This document shows positions 49,457-59,555 of a DNA stretch of 64,000 bases, piece by piece. The position numbers and the translations under genes are program-made. The notes under the pieces were generated by a model. That model saw only the letters and a list, made by a program, of their open reading frames with translations, searched no databases and had not been told where the DNA came from. This DNA is from CAYRFQ01 sp964423615 (lineage in GTDB: Bacteria > Planctomycetota > Planctomycetia > Gemmatales > Gemmataceae), in NCBI GenBank assembly GCA_964423615.1, contig CAYRFQ010000026.1, positions 1-64,000 of the forward strand, given 5' to 3'. The stretch's first letter is position 1; every line of letters starts with the position of its first letter.

Positions 49457-50106
49457 TGGCCCACCTCTGTTCCGGAGGTAGTTTCGAATCCACGAAGTTC
49501 TTCACCGACAACGACGCTTCCCCTCGCCCTTTTACGCAAGGCAAATTGTATACTCGGGTTGTTATAAATTGGGAAGACGAAAGTGTCGAAGGAGAAGACA
49601 CGTAGAAAGGTCGTTAGTTGACGGGCGGCCGACCAACGGAATCAGCGGCTTCCGTCATGCGATGGGGCAGATAAAAACCTGCATTTCCCCATCTTTATCA
49701 TATCTTCATAATTATACGCGTTTTGGATGGCGTTTGGGTCAATTTGTCGAAAATTCGCCAATTGGCTATTGTCGAGGTGAACAACAATCCGCAAATTCTT
49801 TTGAGTTGCGTCAGCGATTCTCCAGCGCGGACGCACCGCGAAAACTCAAAATCATTCTGGACAAGGCCAGGTAGCAACGCTTTCAGATGGTGCAAAAGAT
49901 GGTGCAAAAGAAGGAGTCCGCAACCAGGAATGGAGTGTGAATTGCTGGACCCGTAGTCGCCGCGGATTGAATTTGGATCAAGTAAGTTTGGAACCCGGCA
50001 TTACGCTGCCCGGCTGCCCGAAAAGAAACAGACGTCGGGCGCCGGGGAAGTCACATTCTCGATGGAAACGTGTATCAATTCGAGCAGTCGGGCAACAACC
50101 GAGCCG
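49457..50106. other. Intergenic region (650 bp) with a strong hairpin
   Basis: No gene seen. It contains the hairpin at 50010-50047, which suits the end of the minus-strand gene at 50107. Confidence 0.5.
50010..50047 (-). terminator. Strong GC-rich hairpin after the gene at 50107-50580
   Basis: CCCGGC-T-GCCCGA (50010-50022) pairs with TCGGGCGCCGGG (50036-50047): 12 base pairs with a single bulged T and a 13-base loop. It lies 60 bases beyond the stop codon of the minus-strand gene. No T-tract. Confidence 0.5.
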
Positions 50107-50580
50107 TTAAATGTTGACTTGAGTGATCGCCTCTTCGAGTTGCGCTTCCAATCGCGGCATCACGTTTTCGCCCGGCAAGGGATGGTGCCGTAAATGGGTT
50201 GCGGCCCAGTGCAGTACAAGTCGACAGAACTTTTCCTTCGTCGTCGTCCCTTTCATAGGCATGCTCGGAAGGCCTTTCTTCAAGAACCACTCGTCGCACC
50301 GCGCATGGAGTTTTTCTGCAGCGGTCTTCAAGTCGATCTTTTCGGTAATGAACTCTTCCAGAATCGCGGACTTCGCTTCAGTTCGTTCGAGGATAAGTGC
50401 GCGTTCCGCTCTCAATTGCTCCGAACGCTCGGCTTCTTTGTGGATCATGCAGCTTATTTCGGGCCATCTCCAAAAATCAACACCCAACTCATGAGCCCAC
50501 TGAGGAGACGTCCAACTAATACCAACAAAGCAACTGATGATGAACGCGAAACTGATACTAAAACGAATGAATAAACCCAT
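50107..50580 (-). CDS. Hypothetical membrane-anchored or exported protein
   Basis: A 157-residue protein that I do not recognise. An N-terminal hydrophobic segment (IRFSISFAFIISCFVGISW) could be a signal anchor. The remainder is helical and charged (EAERSEQLRAERALILERTEAKSAIL) and includes three cysteines and a CRLVLHWAATHLRHHPLPGE segment. The start at 50580 is supported by AAAGGAAATC upstream. Confidence 0.65.
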   Translation of the reverse strand: MGLFIRFSISFAFIISCFVGISWTSPQWAHELGVDFWRWPEISCMIHKEAERSEQLRAERALILERTEAKSAILEEFITEKIDLKTAAEKLHARCDEWFLKKGLPSMPMKGTTTKEKFCRLVLHWAATHLRHHPLPGENVMPRLEAQLEEAITQVNI

Positions 50581-50906
50581 TTGGGATTTCCTTTCGTGAA
50601 TTTGCCAAGAAGCGCACCGCGTACGCATAGTCGTTAGGAACCAGCATCAAAAAGCGAAACGGGTTCTCGGAAGAGAGTCTTCCTGACTAATGATTTCCAA
50701 CTTAAAAAGTAGATTGTCCAGCAGACGCAAGGTTCGAAAATACTTCAGTCACGTAGCTCCAACACGCGTGACTCGAATAAATCCGGGTTGCGGAGGTTTT
50801 TCAAACTTTGCAAGGGGGTGGGAGGGCACATACTTTCTCTCATGGAGCTTCTTGGGATGCGGTCTCCGGAATCACGGGAGGGCAACTCTTATTTGTTAAC
50901 TAGGTG
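50581..50906. other. Intergenic region (326 bp), nothing recognised
   Basis: Contains no frame with support. Probably the promoter of the 157-residue gene. Confidence 0.45.
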
Positions 50907-51317
50907 TCAGGTTGAGAGAGATAACACCTGCGTGAGGCTTTGTTCACCGTTCTCTACCAATTGAACAACCGAGCCGATTGTAGGTTCTGGTTCTTTCAAA
51001 ATTTCTTGACCCCTTTCCATCTGGAACTGATTTTGCATTCGTTGAGCACCTTGGGATGAAAACCGTTTCCGGGGGAAAAGATTGTCAAACTCGTCCCGTG
51101 TGGAAATACGAAGCTCGGCTCCAACAGGACCGATAAGTTTGCAAGAGACCAAGCCTCGGTCTTCGATTCCCAACCAGAGCTTCGAGACCAACAAGACTTT
51201 CTCTCGTCCCTTAGCTCCGCCGTGCAACGTCACATCCTCAAATCGAACTTGGTTGCAGTTCTTTCGTAAAACCCGATCGTCTACACGCATTTCGTGTGCC
51301 AGCACTTGGATAGTCAT
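50907..51317 (-). CDS. Hypothetical protein
   Basis: A 136-residue open frame with protein-like composition (VRFEDVTLHGGAKGREKVLLV, LRISTRDEFDNLFPRKRF). No known family, signal peptide or membrane segment. The ribosome site is weak, so it is a tentative gene. It follows the next gene to the left across 326 bp and shares its strand. Confidence 0.4.
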   Translation of the reverse strand: MTIQVLAHEMRVDDRVLRKNCNQVRFEDVTLHGGAKGREKVLLVSKLWLGIEDRGLVSCKLIGPVGAELRISTRDEFDNLFPRKRFSSQGAQRMQNQFQMERGQEILKEPEPTIGSVVQLVENGEQSLTQVLSLST

Positions 51318-51911
51318 CCAACAATGGTAGTTCCAAAAGGTTCAGATGGAGTGAAACTGACGACTCGACGCCCCGCAGACTCGCTCCACATTCCCTTTCG
51401 TCAGACGAGCCCCTTTTCCAGCATGAAGATGCACCGAACAATGGGTTTACGATCTTTCCAATTCGTGAGATCAGGTCTTTGCACTTCGATCTGGTATTGT
51501 TCAGTCGAACAAGAGTACCCTTGAGCATGCGATCTCAAAACACAAAGAATTCATGACAGCCAAGACGATCAAAACCAAAACAATGCCAATAAAACGTGCA
51601 GTGTTTGCTGATAAAATAAGCAAATAGTGTGGGATTTCTCTCCAAGTTTGTCTCAAGCAAAGGCTGGTACCGATCTTTTGTTCAGTCTTCTCACCAGCGT
51701 TCTACGAATCAAGACCCAAATGTAACCTTGGCTGGAATGTCCAAGTTGATTCTAACGATACATGTCAATAGTAACGCGTCCGCATGAACTTTTGCAGAAG
51801 AAGGCAGAAAGATAGCGCAAGCCTTGCACGAGTGCCACTTCATGTCATGCGGTGTCATCGGGTGCATAAATTCATCGCCCAGGAATAAAGCCACGAACAA
51901 GGGAGCCGAGA
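51318..51911. other. Intergenic region (594 bp), nothing recognised
   Basis: AT-richer stretch between divergent genes. No supported frame, RNA gene or repeat seen. Confidence 0.5.
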
Positions 51912-52742
51912 ATGAAGTTGCATCTGCTGATTGCCTTGGGAATCTATCTGGCGTTGGTCTCGTCATTGCATGCCCAATCCTCTAAGAAATTCCAAGCTCC
52001 CAAGGCTTCCGAAGTTCTCCCTTTACTCCAGGCCGGATCTCCCGACGCCCTCGAGGGGCCACTCCGAACTGTCATCCTGAAACACTTACCGACTCCACTT
52101 TACGAGGCAAGCCCAGGCTGGGGTCGTACGCGGATGGTAGCCCATGCATTGAAATGGAAACGTCGTGGCATCTTCCTACGGCCAAAAATCTACAAGACAC
52201 CACGGAATCACGGAGCTTGGAAGAAATACCGCCTACTCGGCCACAACCTCAACGACACATTGCTCCTCGACATTCGCAACGTCAAATTCTCTCAACCGTT
52301 GACGATGCACTTTACCGTCTTTCTGAGTTTCGATGCTCGCGCGGAGTATTATCACCACCAGTGGAATTCAGGAGTGCGTATTTACGCTGGGAGCGTAAAG
52401 GCCAAATTGCGTGCGAAGGCTTATCTCGACTGCGTCGCAACGGCCCATCTCGAAAAGGGAAAATCGTGGATTCCTGACGCCGTCTTTCAGGCGAAAGTCG
52501 TCCGAGCTCACCTCGCTTACGACAACTTGCGAGTCTACCACGTCCCCGGTTTTGGCGGGAGTGCCGCTCGCATCATCGGCGAGGCTTTCCACGGAGCCCT
52601 CAAACAATGGCATCCGTCGGTCGAGCGAAGGCTCCTCGCGAAAGGCAACGCCGCCATCGTCCGAGCCGCCGACACCAAAGAAATTCGCGTAAATATGGGA
52701 CGAGCTTTCGAGAAAGCATTCGGAAAGTTGAAGTGGAAGTAA
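51912..52742 (+). CDS. Secreted hypothetical protein
   Basis: A 276-residue protein with a clear signal peptide (MKLHLLIALGIYLALVSSLHAQ). The mature part is basic, with beta-type segments (MHFTVFLSFDARAEYYHHQW, VRIYAGSVKAKLRAKAYLD) and a C-terminal helical region. No family recognised. A GGGAG ribosome site supports the start. It stands alone. Confidence 0.75.
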   Translation: MKLHLLIALGIYLALVSSLHAQSSKKFQAPKASEVLPLLQAGSPDALEGPLRTVILKHLPTPLYEASPGWGRTRMVAHALKWKRRGIFLRPKIYKTPRNHGAWKKYRLLGHNLNDTLLLDIRNVKFSQPLTMHFTVFLSFDARAEYYHHQWNSGVRIYAGSVKAKLRAKAYLDCVATAHLEKGKSWIPDAVFQAKVVRAHLAYDNLRVYHVPGFGGSAARIIGEAFHGALKQWHPSVERRLLAKGNAAIVRAADTKEIRVNMGRAFEKAFGKLKWK

Positions 52743-53483
52743 AGATTTCTGGGCCAGAGGAATCGAGAGGAAAGGCCGTATTCTCGTACTGATGGACCCT
52801 GTCCCCAACTCCATTCACAGAGTTCGCACCGCACCTACATTCAATTCCTTTTGGCAAGCCTCAAAAAAGTAGACAAGGCTCTCGACGACCTAATCAGCCC
52901 GAACAACGCCTCAGCCTACGACGAGAACCGATGTGGCTTATTCCTCAGAGGAAGGTGAGTCCGTCCCATCAGTTCCGCAAACACATCCGACCACGACAAT
53001 TGATTCCGATGTATTGAGAAATCCGATGGTAATGAATCTTCCGACCAGCCAGTGGAAGGACGAAACTACCCGCCGTTCGCCCAGAACGACGAGTCCATCG
53101 AAGTGTTCCTTTCTTTTGGCAGAAGGCCAAGGTCATCGTAACCTGGTCAGAATGGCCGGGTAAGCTTGAGTGTCTTGTGCCAATGGCGATCCAAGACCGT
53201 TTCCTTACCCACTCAGACATCATTAAGATGCCAGCTTTGGAAAACATTCGGGTTATTCACGTCAGCTAATGCCTGTTCGGCTCTCAATTCAGGCATATCG
53301 AGCCGAATTGGGTTGCGTGTTCGAGTGTACGGACATACAACAATACTTGGTGTAATTTAGGTCGAGGAGAAGTTCCCTTCTTGCTTGCGCCGTTCTTATG
53401 GTCGAAAGGAAAACCTCTTCCGCAAGGACCTTAAGATCTAGACGAAAGGAAGGAAAAAGAAGCGTTCCGTAAATGGAGGTGAA
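52743..53483. other. Intergenic region (740 bp) before the ParA-like island
   Basis: No supported gene. It ends in an excellent ribosome site (GGAGGTGAA) for the ParA-like gene and so should carry that unit's promoter. Confidence 0.5.
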
Positions 53484-55199
53484 ATGGGGGATCTCACAGA
53501 ACTACTAGTGGCTATCTTTAGCACCGCAGGTGCACTCATCACAGTTTTTGGAGCCGTACTTGGGTACTTGATATCCGTGATTCGTGAGTTGAAACGCGAA
53601 CTCAAGAGCCAAAGAGAGCAGCACGAAGTTCAAGATCAAAGAATTATCGAGATTCGGCAAGAACTTAAGAGATGGCATAAAGGTTTTGTGGAAGAGCGGC
53701 GAAGAGCAAACAAAAATGCTACACTCGCGAACCGACGCCAAGCAAAAATTCAAGAATTAAAGTTAACACTCGAAGATGACAAACACAAAAACGTGCAGAA
53801 GTTCGAAGAACAAACAATGAGATTAGAGCGTTATTGGTCTAGCCTGTTGAACCAAAAAATTAATGATCTCGAACGACAACACGAGGGTGAACTTGAGCGC
53901 AGTAAAACTGTACATGCAGCTGAAATCTCCAAGTTACAAGCGGATATACAGGCCAAAGCGAAGCTGATTGCGTCGTCCCAGGTTGAGATCACCAGCCTCC
54001 AAGAAACCAAGGCCCAGCTGAGCGGGGAACTAGAGAAGGTCACAGAGGAACACCTCGAATCCCGGGACGAACTGTTTCAAAACCGAGCTACTCACGCTCG
54101 AATCTCAGATCGAACAACGCGAGTTTGGGAAAGACCTGTCCCGGAGAATGTTCCTACATTTTTGTCTTGGCGAATGCGCAGAGCGACGATCATCTCAGTT
54201 TTGAATTTGAAAGGTGGTGTTGGGAAAACTACTCTGACTGCTAATTTGGCGGCAGCGATGTGGGAAAATGACAGATCAAAAAAAGTAATTGCAGTTGATC
54301 TTGATTACCAACGAACACTGACACAACTATGCTGTAGCCACCAACACCTTGCGGAAAAACATGACCGAAAAGAATGTATCCAACATTTTCTACTTACACA
54401 AGAACCTAAAGCACCGTTCATTCCAGTTGTTACTCCTTCTTCAAACAACAAGGAGTGTTACCAAGAATCGTATATCTCGCGGAAATTCAAACAGTGTTTA
54501 ACGCCAGTACGGAGACACAATGGGATCGAGGAAATGTTCCAGCTTGTGACATGTAGTGAAGTGCTCGCTGAGCAAGATGCAAGTGGCACTCTGGACGATA
54601 CAGAGATGCAATTGTTCGGAGAATGGTTAATAGAAAAATACAGTCTTGACACTCGCTTTTTACTTCGGAGGGCTTTGCACACCGATCCAATTCGCAATCA
54701 ATTTGATTATATCCTGTTGGATTGTCCTCCTCGCCTCAGTCTTTCCTGTATTAATGCTCTCGCTGCTAGCGATTACGTTCTCATTCCTGTGCTGCTTGAT
54801 GAAACGTCTTCACCATCAGTCCCACTCCTTCTCAAAAAACTAAAACGCCTGAGTAAAATTCCACACCTCGTTGACCGGCTCCAAGTTCTTGGCGTTGTTG
54901 CAAATGAAGTCAGGTACTCCAGTGGAGAACTCATCGACCCTATGAAAAAAGTCTGGACAAGGATGACACCAACTTGTGAAAGGGCATGGGAAGGGACTGT
55001 ACACCAGTTCGAATCCAAGATTCAAGATTCAGCATATTTTTCAGCAGCAGCAGCAGCGCTGGGACCTGATTTCGCAGTTTTGAGACATGAATTCGTTAGG
55101 AGCATGTTTAAAGATTTACTTGAAGAAATAGAAGGAAGAATTCAATATGAACGTGAAAACACTTCAGCTCTTTCTACAAACACTCCTTACTCCTATTGA
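53484..55199 (+). CDS. Membrane-anchored coiled-coil ParA/MinD-like ATPase
   Basis: A 571-residue protein with three parts. Residues 8-35 are one hydrophobic helix (LVAIFSTAGALITVFGAVLGYL). Residues about 38-205 are long coiled coil. Residues 228-560 are a ParA/AAA_31 ATPase with the deviant Walker A KGGVGKTT at 243-250, switch-type VIAVDLDYQ and Walker B-like ILLDCPPRLS near 412. ParA proteins form ATP-dependent dimers that position DNA or complexes. Here the anchor would fix it to the membrane. The codon use is AT-richer than that of its neighbours, which suggests transfer. It overlaps the next gene by 53 bases. It could be a plasmid- or defence-type module; no ParB or DNA-binding partner is visible. 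Confidence 0.82.
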   Translation: MGDLTELLVAIFSTAGALITVFGAVLGYLISVIRELKRELKSQREQHEVQDQRIIEIRQELKRWHKGFVEERRRANKNATLANRRQAKIQELKLTLEDDKHKNVQKFEEQTMRLERYWSSLLNQKINDLERQHEGELERSKTVHAAEISKLQADIQAKAKLIASSQVEITSLQETKAQLSGELEKVTEEHLESRDELFQNRATHARISDRTTRVWERPVPENVPTFLSWRMRRATIISVLNLKGGVGKTTLTANLAAAMWENDRSKKVIAVDLDYQRTLTQLCCSHQHLAEKHDRKECIQHFLLTQEPKAPFIPVVTPSSNNKECYQESYISRKFKQCLTPVRRHNGIEEMFQLVTCSEVLAEQDASGTLDDTEMQLFGEWLIEKYSLDTRFLLRRALHTDPIRNQFDYILLDCPPRLSLSCINALAASDYVLIPVLLDETSSPSVPLLLKKLKRLSKIPHLVDRLQVLGVVANEVRYSSGELIDPMKKVWTRMTPTCERAWEGTVHQFESKIQDSAYFSAAAAALGPDFAVLRHEFVRSMFKDLLEEIEGRIQYERENTSALSTNTPYSY

Positions 55200-56166
55200 G
55201 GCCTGTGGGACCTCTAATCTCGCAACTCAGGACCTACAACGTGTAACGCAGGCTCTTGAGAATTTTGGAAAAAAGTCCCTTGAGGAATTTGCAGTTTTCT
55301 TGGAAAGAGCTCGCCAATACGAGGAACAGGGGCATTGGCCCCTCCTGCAACCATCAATTGCGGGAGAAGTGGTTGATCAGGCCATGCCTGATGATTATGC
55401 GAAACGTTTAACTAAATTTCTTCAAAGGCACGTCGAAGGCAATGGCAAGGTCTCAGCAGTGGTTTTTAAGGAACTCAAGGCCCTTCGCGATTCCCTGAAA
55501 GCAGCAGAACTAAGGGAGGTTGCAAAAAAGTGCGGTATCATGAGCGGAGTGTCGAGCGCAAATGCTCCTAAAGTAATCGAAAAGATTTTCGAACATCTCA
55601 CAGGACAGAATTATGCCGTTGCTTTGATTAACACTCACAAAACAGCACTAGAAAGTGCTCAAGGGGATGAACATGCAGTAAATTCCCAGCTTGCAGAGAC
55701 AACCTCTGCCCTCGATGCAAACCAGTTAGTTAAGTTGGCCAAACAAATGGTCGCAGTACCAGTCAAAAAATCGAAATCAGATGCAGAGGCCAAAATCCGC
55801 CAACACTTACTGAAAACAACCGAAAAAGATCAAACCTCAGAAACACGATCTGGTGAAGACCCCTTCGTTACACCAGAGCAGGGGGAGCAACTTAAGGAAA
55901 CAACTTCTGAAACTAACAAGAAGTTGGACCAAATCGTTGAAACCATAAGAGAGTTAAAATCCAAAGCCAGTCCCGATGACGCTCCCTACGATGAAATCGA
56001 AGAAGAACTCGCTCGCCTTGAACAAGAACTCGACAAGGACGAGGCGATTGAGATTGCTAAACGGTTGGGGGTAACTTGGAGCCTTTCAAACAAGGCTGCC
56101 GCGATGCGTGAAATTCGAGAAGAAGTGTTTGAGCAAAAACTTGCTCGGGAAAAGATTGACTACTGA
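55147..56166 (+). CDS. Partner of the ParA-like ATPase, with three SAP/HeH-like repeats
   Basis: A 339-residue soluble, acidic, helical protein that I do not recognise. It begins inside the end of the ParA-like gene (53-base overlap, other frame) after AAGGAAG, so the two form one unit. Three segments share the pattern h-x-x-hAKxhG-x(5)-K/S-x(2)-A-x(3)-I: about residues 122-150 (REVAKKCGIMSG), 190-220 (VKLAKQMVAVPV) and 298-330 (IEIAKRLGVTWSL). This resembles SAP, HeH or Rho-N-type small helical domains. The linker from 220 to 290 is charged coiled coil. A role as cargo or adaptor of the ATPase is inference only. Confidence 0.72.
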   Translation: MNVKTLQLFLQTLLTPIEACGTSNLATQDLQRVTQALENFGKKSLEEFAVFLERARQYEEQGHWPLLQPSIAGEVVDQAMPDDYAKRLTKFLQRHVEGNGKVSAVVFKELKALRDSLKAAELREVAKKCGIMSGVSSANAPKVIEKIFEHLTGQNYAVALINTHKTALESAQGDEHAVNSQLAETTSALDANQLVKLAKQMVAVPVKKSKSDAEAKIRQHLLKTTEKDQTSETRSGEDPFVTPEQGEQLKETTSETNKKLDQIVETIRELKSKASPDDAPYDEIEEELARLEQELDKDEAIEIAKRLGVTWSLSNKAAAMREIREEVFEQKLAREKIDY

Positions 56167-56261
56167 GATACCAGTATCTTCTTCAACTCGGGAAATCAAA
56201 ACATTCGATTCTTACTAGGTTCTCCTCATCATTCACAAACCCCATTCACAGAAACTCACCC

Positions 56262-56289
56262 CTGGACACGACCTTCACAGCGTGTCCAG
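56262..56289. terminator. Perfect hairpin between convergent genes
   Basis: CTGGACACG (56262-56270) pairs perfectly with CGTGTCCAG (56281-56289) around a 10-base loop, between the ends of the ParA-partner gene and the metallo-beta-lactamase-fold gene. It probably serves both directions. Confidence 0.6.
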
Positions 56290-56301
56290 TGTGTCTCAAA
56301 C

Positions 56302-57540
56302 CTACTTCAAATTATTGTCCTTCTTGAACTTGTCGATGAGTGGACCGAGTTCTTGACTCGTATCCAGTCGCCCGTTGTCCACAAACGGCGTCCGAGGCGT
56401 CACCAACTTGGGATCGGGGTCGTCCGGAGGCGTCGGCGACCGGGCAGGCCAAGAAGCGTCATTCACCTGCACTTCCCGAACCGTGATGTCCTTCTTGGTG
56501 ACATTCCACACCAACAAGTCGGTCGCCATCGTCAGGGGTCCCTTATAAGTCTTGCGGAGTCCTTCATAAATGGGGTACCGGGTATCAAAGTCGTTGAAGA
56601 AGTGGTACGCCACAGCCATCCGTGGTCGAATCTTGTCGAAGACGATACCGCAAGCTGCCGGCGGAGTGTGCACTTTGGTGGCCACGTTCAGCGCTGCCGC
56701 CGGACTGAAACCGTACTTCGACATCATCAAATCCGGCCCCATGAAACATTCATGAATTGCCAGGTCGGCCCCTTTGGCGTACTTGGTGAACCACGTGTTC
56801 GGCTCCGAGTCACCACTAAAGACGAACTTGAGACCATTCCACTCAAGGCCATAGCTCACTGCACCATCAATACAGTGGATCGCCGGCCAGCTCCGGATCG
56901 TCACTCCGTTTTTCTTGTAAACGACCTTGTTCTCCTGCTTGTAGTCGAACTCCTTGACCTTGATCTGCCCACCGTTAGTGGCAATCGTCCCGAGCCGTCC
57001 GGTGACATCCCATGTGTATGCCTTCTCGAGGTGCTCCACGAAGTACTTGGTCCCGGTCTCGGGTTTCGCTCCGCTCGGACCGTAGACATAGAGCGGCCCG
57101 TGCCGACCACCTGTCCACCCGCCGATCCAAAGCGCGTCAATGTCTCCGACGTGGTCGGAATGCAAGTGGCTCACGAACACCTTGTCCAGAAAATCGTAAG
57201 GAATGCTTAGACAGCCAAGGTTGGCAGCCGAACCCGTCCCGATGTCGAAAAGAAACTTGTCACCGTTGCCGAGTTCGACCAGGAAACACGTCGCCGCTTG
57301 CGACCGACGGGCAGCCGGCATTCCGGTCCCACACGAGATCACCCGCATCTCGTTCGCACCGAGTTTTTCCGTCCCAGGATAGTACGTGTCTAATTGTTTC
57401 TTTGTCGTTTTGTTCTGTTTCTCCTGGGCAGTTGCGTTCCCGTTGCGACTCGCGTTGGTGTAAATGATGACGATTCCAAGCAGGACCGCCACAAACCCGA
57501 AAACTACCACCTTCGGAATGGATCTCGATTTGGTGTTCAT
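56302..57540 (-). CDS. Membrane-anchored metallo-beta-lactamase-fold hydrolase
   Basis: A 412-residue protein with one N-terminal membrane anchor (VVVFGFVAVLLGIVIIY). The MBL fold follows, with the zinc motif HLHSDH at residues 125-130, a later FSGDSEP aspartate and an AYHFFND histidine, the ribonuclease-Z/arylsulfatase-like layout. It is close in outline to proteins annotated as GntH-type hydrolases. The substrate is unknown. Start 57540 is set by AGGGAG upstream. Confidence 0.85.
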   Translation of the reverse strand: MNTKSRSIPKVVVFGFVAVLLGIVIIYTNASRNGNATAQEKQNKTTKKQLDTYYPGTEKLGANEMRVISCGTGMPAARRSQAATCFLVELGNGDKFLFDIGTGSAANLGCLSIPYDFLDKVFVSHLHSDHVGDIDALWIGGWTGGRHGPLYVYGPSGAKPETGTKYFVEHLEKAYTWDVTGRLGTIATNGGQIKVKEFDYKQENKVVYKKNGVTIRSWPAIHCIDGAVSYGLEWNGLKFVFSGDSEPNTWFTKYAKGADLAIHECFMGPDLMMSKYGFSPAAALNVATKVHTPPAACGIVFDKIRPRMAVAYHFFNDFDTRYPIYEGLRKTYKGPLTMATDLLVWNVTKKDITVREVQVNDASWPARSPTPPDDPDPKLVTPRTPFVDNGRLDTSQELGPLIDKFKKDNNLK

Positions 57541-57981
57541 GCGATCTCCCTCTGTGATTCGGTAACACGGAAGTTTGAGCAATGGTTAACGACTTTATCA
57601 GAAAGTATTGGTTAATCTACAAATTTTACAGAAAATACTGAACCCATCGTTCTTGCGTCATCCAATCCATCCACATTTCACCCATTCAAAAACCTCACGA
57701 CACCACCGGTCGCGTCCTGTAAGGTCTCCCGACGATTTGGAAACGTCCCCAGATGTCATTCGAAGTGTATTTTCCAATGGCTCACCAAGTAGGCGATCCC
57801 AAACTCTCCAAACGTTGGCTTAAATTCAAAAAGCCCCTCGGCTGGCAAGTTGATGCCCGAGACTCAATGCCCATCGGAACCAAGTTTCTTGCCTACTCGT
57901 CAACAAACAGGTAGCAAGTAAAATCAAACTTGTTCGGTCGCCGTCAACAGAAGCAATCCCATCTCGAGGAGGGAATCTGGA
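57541..57981. other. Intergenic region between divergent genes
   Basis: About 440 bp, no gene seen. Carries both divergent promoters. Confidence 0.5.
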
Positions 57982-59517
57982 ATGGAGCAAGATGACACTA
58001 ACCAACGTCAAATCAAAAGGCCGCCTCCGGTCCTCCCTCAATACCGAGTCGAAAGATTGGGGGCGAATCCCAATATTCCTCCACACACTCCAGAGCCAAA
58101 GGCCGTTCGCCCTCCCTTGCCACGCCAGCTCTTTTTGATCGCAGCCCTGGGCTTCACACTATTCGCAATCTATGGATCGCTCGTTCCACTGAATTATCGC
58201 CCCATGGAGTTTGCGGAAGCCTGGACAAGCTTCTGGGAAGTTTTCAGCCGCCCCGTTGTCTTCCACTCCCGCTCTGACTTGGCCGCCAACGTCTTGCTAT
58301 TCGTTCCCGTCGCGTTCTTTTGGCTGGGAACGTTCGCTCTGGACGCTCCACGTCAAGTCGGCTGGATCGCCGCGTTTTTCGTTCTTCCAGCCATGCCTCT
58401 TGTTGGAGCTGTCATCGAATTTTCCCAGTTCTGGTTTCCGCCCAGGGTCGTGAGCCTGAACGACGTGGTAGCCCAAACATTTGGCGGAATGATTGGTATT
58501 GGTCTTTGGTTGACACTCGGTCAACAACTGACAGATTTTCTAAGAGACTTTCTTGGCACACGCGATAGAGCGAAGTTCGTGGACCGATTGATCTTGGCGT
58601 ATGTTCTGGGATTCATCCTGTTTTCCGGGTTCCCCTACGACATAGCAATCAGCCCCTATGAACTCTGGTCCAAGTATCGCCACCACGACCGAATCATCCT
58701 GAACCCGTTTCACATGCCATCACTCGACCATACTTCCAGCTATCTGTTGGCTGGGTACAGTATCCTCCTGGACGTCGTTTTGTTTCTTCCCGTTGGCATG
58801 CTCACCACACGCTTCCTTCTCCCTCCAGGCCAGCAAGTGCGATCTTTCTGGTCTGCCGTCGGGTATGGGATCAGCCTCGTATTCCTCATCGAAATAGGAC
58901 AACTTTTCGTCTGGAGTCGATTTACGACAACTAGCGATCTTCTGCTTGGGAGCGCGGGAGTGATTTTGGGCGTGGCACTAACTCATTATCTCGTCAAAAC
59001 GAACTTTGCCGAGCGGGTTCTGCCGACCCTTGGGAACAAAAACCGAACATGGCTATGGGGACTCATGGCAATGGGTTACGTCGCGTTTCTTTGCATGAAG
59101 TCCTGGGCTCCCTTTGACTTTCAGTTTGATTTGGGATGGGGATGGGAGCGACTTCGGAGCGTCCTGACTCGACCCCCGTTGAGTGTGATGCACTCAGGGC
59201 GGGAAGCCCACGGATTGACGCAACTGTTTTTCCGAATCACGATGCTGTTACCCCTCGGGGCGTTATTCGCCCTTGGCTTCGCGCAGAGGCTCGCATGCAG
59301 TAACAGGGTAACTATTGCTCTTGGTGGATTGGTTGGGCTTACTCTAGCTGTGTTACTTGAAGGCGGGCAATTATTTCTTCCGACTAGGACACCCGACATG
59401 ACCGAATTACTGTTCTACGCACTCGGCGCAGCACTTGGTACCTGGATAGTCTTACGTATTCTCGACCAAACGATTGAGAACTACACGCCTGATCCTTCGG
59501 TTTCTCAAAAGGGTTGA
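57982..59517 (+). CDS. Polytopic membrane protein with three VanZ-like modules
   Basis: A 511-residue protein with a Pro-rich cytoplasmic N-terminus (residues 1-48) and about 12 membrane helices. The VanZ pattern of a helix with N-x-LLFxPxG followed by an E-x-x-Q helix and a D-x-x-x-N/D helix occurs three times: about residues 95-165 (NVLLFVPVAFFWLG, IEFSQFWFP), 255-330 (DVVLFLPVGML, IEIGQLFVW, TTSDLLLGSAG) and 415-485 (RITMLLPLGAL, LEGGQLFLPTRTPDMTE). VanZ confers teicoplanin tolerance in enterococci, but the role of triple fusions is unknown. AGGAGGG precedes the ATG. Confidence 0.85.
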   Translation: MEQDDTNQRQIKRPPPVLPQYRVERLGANPNIPPHTPEPKAVRPPLPRQLFLIAALGFTLFAIYGSLVPLNYRPMEFAEAWTSFWEVFSRPVVFHSRSDLAANVLLFVPVAFFWLGTFALDAPRQVGWIAAFFVLPAMPLVGAVIEFSQFWFPPRVVSLNDVVAQTFGGMIGIGLWLTLGQQLTDFLRDFLGTRDRAKFVDRLILAYVLGFILFSGFPYDIAISPYELWSKYRHHDRIILNPFHMPSLDHTSSYLLAGYSILLDVVLFLPVGMLTTRFLLPPGQQVRSFWSAVGYGISLVFLIEIGQLFVWSRFTTTSDLLLGSAGVILGVALTHYLVKTNFAERVLPTLGNKNRTWLWGLMAMGYVAFLCMKSWAPFDFQFDLGWGWERLRSVLTRPPLSVMHSGREAHGLTQLFFRITMLLPLGALFALGFAQRLACSNRVTIALGGLVGLTLAVLLEGGQLFLPTRTPDMTELLFYALGAALGTWIVLRILDQTIENYTPDPSVSQKG

Positions 59518-59555
59518 AGTTCGTGGATAGTCGCGTAGTTCTCATCGCAACCGGT

